Assembly: GCA_902775835.1 (NCBI GenBank)
Contig: CACYNZ010000220.1
Location: 1-6,217, forward strand
Source: an uncultured Eubacteriales bacterium
GTDB taxonomy: Bacteria > Bacillota_A > Clostridia > Christensenellales > Aristaeellaceae
Direction: 5' to 3'
DNA: 6,217 nt
Shown piece after piece: positions 5,384-6,217 of this stretch. Both the position numbers and the translations under genes were made by a program. The first letter of the stretch is position 1; the number at the start of each line of letters is the position of its first letter. The notes beneath the pieces are model-generated. The model was not told the DNA's origin. It saw nothing but the letters and a program-made list of their open reading frames with translations, and ran no database searches.

Positions 5384-6217
5384 TATCTTCTCCACGGAGG
5401 AAACCCGTCAGGGCAGCAATCAGCGCATTGAGCAGCTGCTCCTTTCTGATCTTGTTTCATTCAAGGATCATCCGTTTCGTGTGGTGGATGATGACCGGAT
5501 GAAGGAAACCGTGGAGAGCATCCGGGAGTACGGTGTGCTGGTTCCTATCATCGTGCGTCCCATGGATGATGGAACCTTTGAGATCGTGTCCGGGCACAGA
5601 CGAAAACATGCCTGCGAACTGGCCGGGGTAGAAGAGATTCCCGCCATTATCCGAGATCTGGATGATGACGAGGCCACGATCATCATGGTGGACAGCAACC
5701 TTCAGCGTGAAAACATTCTGCCCAGCGAGCGTGCCAAGGCTTATCAGATGAAGATGGAGGCAATCCGACATCAGGGTGAGCGACGAGATTTAACTTCTCG
5801 CCAATTTGGCGAGAAGTTGTCGGTGAGTCAGGTTGCGGATGATGCTGGAACAAGTGAGCGGCAAGTTCAGCGCTTCATTCGCCTGAATGAACTGACTGAA
5901 CCACTGCGTGACAAGGTGGACAACGGCGAACTTGGATTCACCCCGGCAGTTGAGCTTTCCTTCCTGAAGCCGCAGGAACAGGAATGGGTGGAGCGAGCAC
6001 TGGATGAAACGCAACAGACGCCGTCACTCTCCCAGGCTCAGCGGATCAAGCAGGAAAGCAAGGAGGGCACGCTGACCGAGGATACGGTCCATAAGATCAT
6101 ATCTGAGGAAAAGAAGCCGCTCTACAATTCCGTTACGCTGAGCCACGATACCCTGAAAAAGTATTTTCCCAAATCCTACACGGCCAAACAGATGGAGAAT
6201 ATCATCATCAGACTTCT
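5340..6217 (+). CDS. parB: ParB/Spo0J-family partition protein (3' partial)
   Basis: The frame is open from TTG 5340 to the window end: 292 residues visible, stop outside. The start gives MKNSGRNIELASFDSIFSTEE, resembling the N-terminus of ParBs on Firmicutes conjugative elements. The ParB/Srx-like nucleotide-binding domain spans about residues 28-130, with S-G-H-R-R (84-88) and N-L-Q-R-E (120-124), which match the CTP-binding motifs of the family. A helix-turn-helix follows (about 158-182: KLSVSQVADDAGTSERQVQRFI), then helices that probably continue DNA binding. Residues 230-292 run toward a dimerisation region that is cut off. The protein should load on a parS-like site and stimulate ParA. 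No canonical 16-bp parS is visible; a 27-bp palindrome lies within the gene at residues 151-160. Confidence 0.94.
   Translation, partial: MKNSGRNIELASFDSIFSTEETRQGSNQRIEQLLLSDLVSFKDHPFRVVDDDRMKETVESIREYGVLVPIIVRPMDDGTFEIVSGHRRKHACELAGVEEIPAIIRDLDDDEATIIMVDSNLQRENILPSERAKAYQMKMEAIRHQGERRDLTSRQFGEKLSVSQVADDAGTSERQVQRFIRLNELTEPLRDKVDNGELGFTPAVELSFLKPQEQEWVERALDETQQTPSLSQAQRIKQESKEGTLTEDTVHKIISEEKKPLYNSVTLSHDTLKKYFPKSYTAKQMENIIIRL
5792..5818. repeat. Perfect 27-bp palindrome inside parB
   Basis: The arms AACTTCTCGCCAA (5792-5804) and TTGGCGAGAAGTT (5806-5818) are exact reverse complements around a single T. They encode residues 151-160 (LTSRQFGEKL), just before the helix-turn-helix. No T run follows, so it is not an ordinary terminator. 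It could be a protein-binding site, an mRNA hairpin, or a by-product of codon choice. Confidence 0.9.

Overview
The window is a plasmid, phage or integrative-element type backbone. It probably comes from a Gram-positive gut-type bacterium (Firmicutes, perhaps Clostridia or Erysipelotrichia). This rests on strong AGGAGG-type ribosome binding sites before nearly every gene, three likely TTG starts, short overlapping genes, and protein families familiar from Firmicutes phages and conjugative elements. The host assignment is inference. All supported genes lie on the + strand; there is no rRNA, tRNA, CRISPR array or insertion sequence.

Bases 1-2555 form a replication module. The 3' part of a replication initiator or replisome-organiser gene (1-552, 5' end outside the window) carries six 19-bp palindromic iterons (37-231) and then an AT-richer stretch, which looks like an origin embedded in the initiator gene. 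It overlaps a 672-aa protein that joins an AEP-type primase, a zinc-binding segment and a RecA/DnaB-like helicase.

Bases 2560-3811 hold three small genes of unknown function and a DUF1492-type regulator with a coiled coil and a sigma-region-4-like helix-turn-helix. They are tightly packed or overlapping, so probably co-transcribed.

Bases 3812-3982 are a non-coding control region. Three GTCGC-type repeats at exactly 10-bp steps lie upstream of an extended -10 (TGCTATACT) that lacks a recognisable -35. About 50 bp further on is an intrinsic terminator. My inference is that the sigma-like regulator encoded just upstream acts here and that downstream expression needs read-through.

Bases 3983-6217 form the downstream unit: a possible 25-aa leader ORF, a 153-aa conserved-looking protein that may bind ssDNA (weak inference), parA, and parB (3' end outside the window). 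parB overlaps parA by 44 bp and contains a perfect 27-bp palindrome.

The layout suggests an element that replicates from its own origin, keeps itself by ParAB partition, and controls its maintenance genes with a phage-like regulator. The least explained parts are the iterons read in two protein frames, the repeat-promoter-terminator block, and the parB palindrome.
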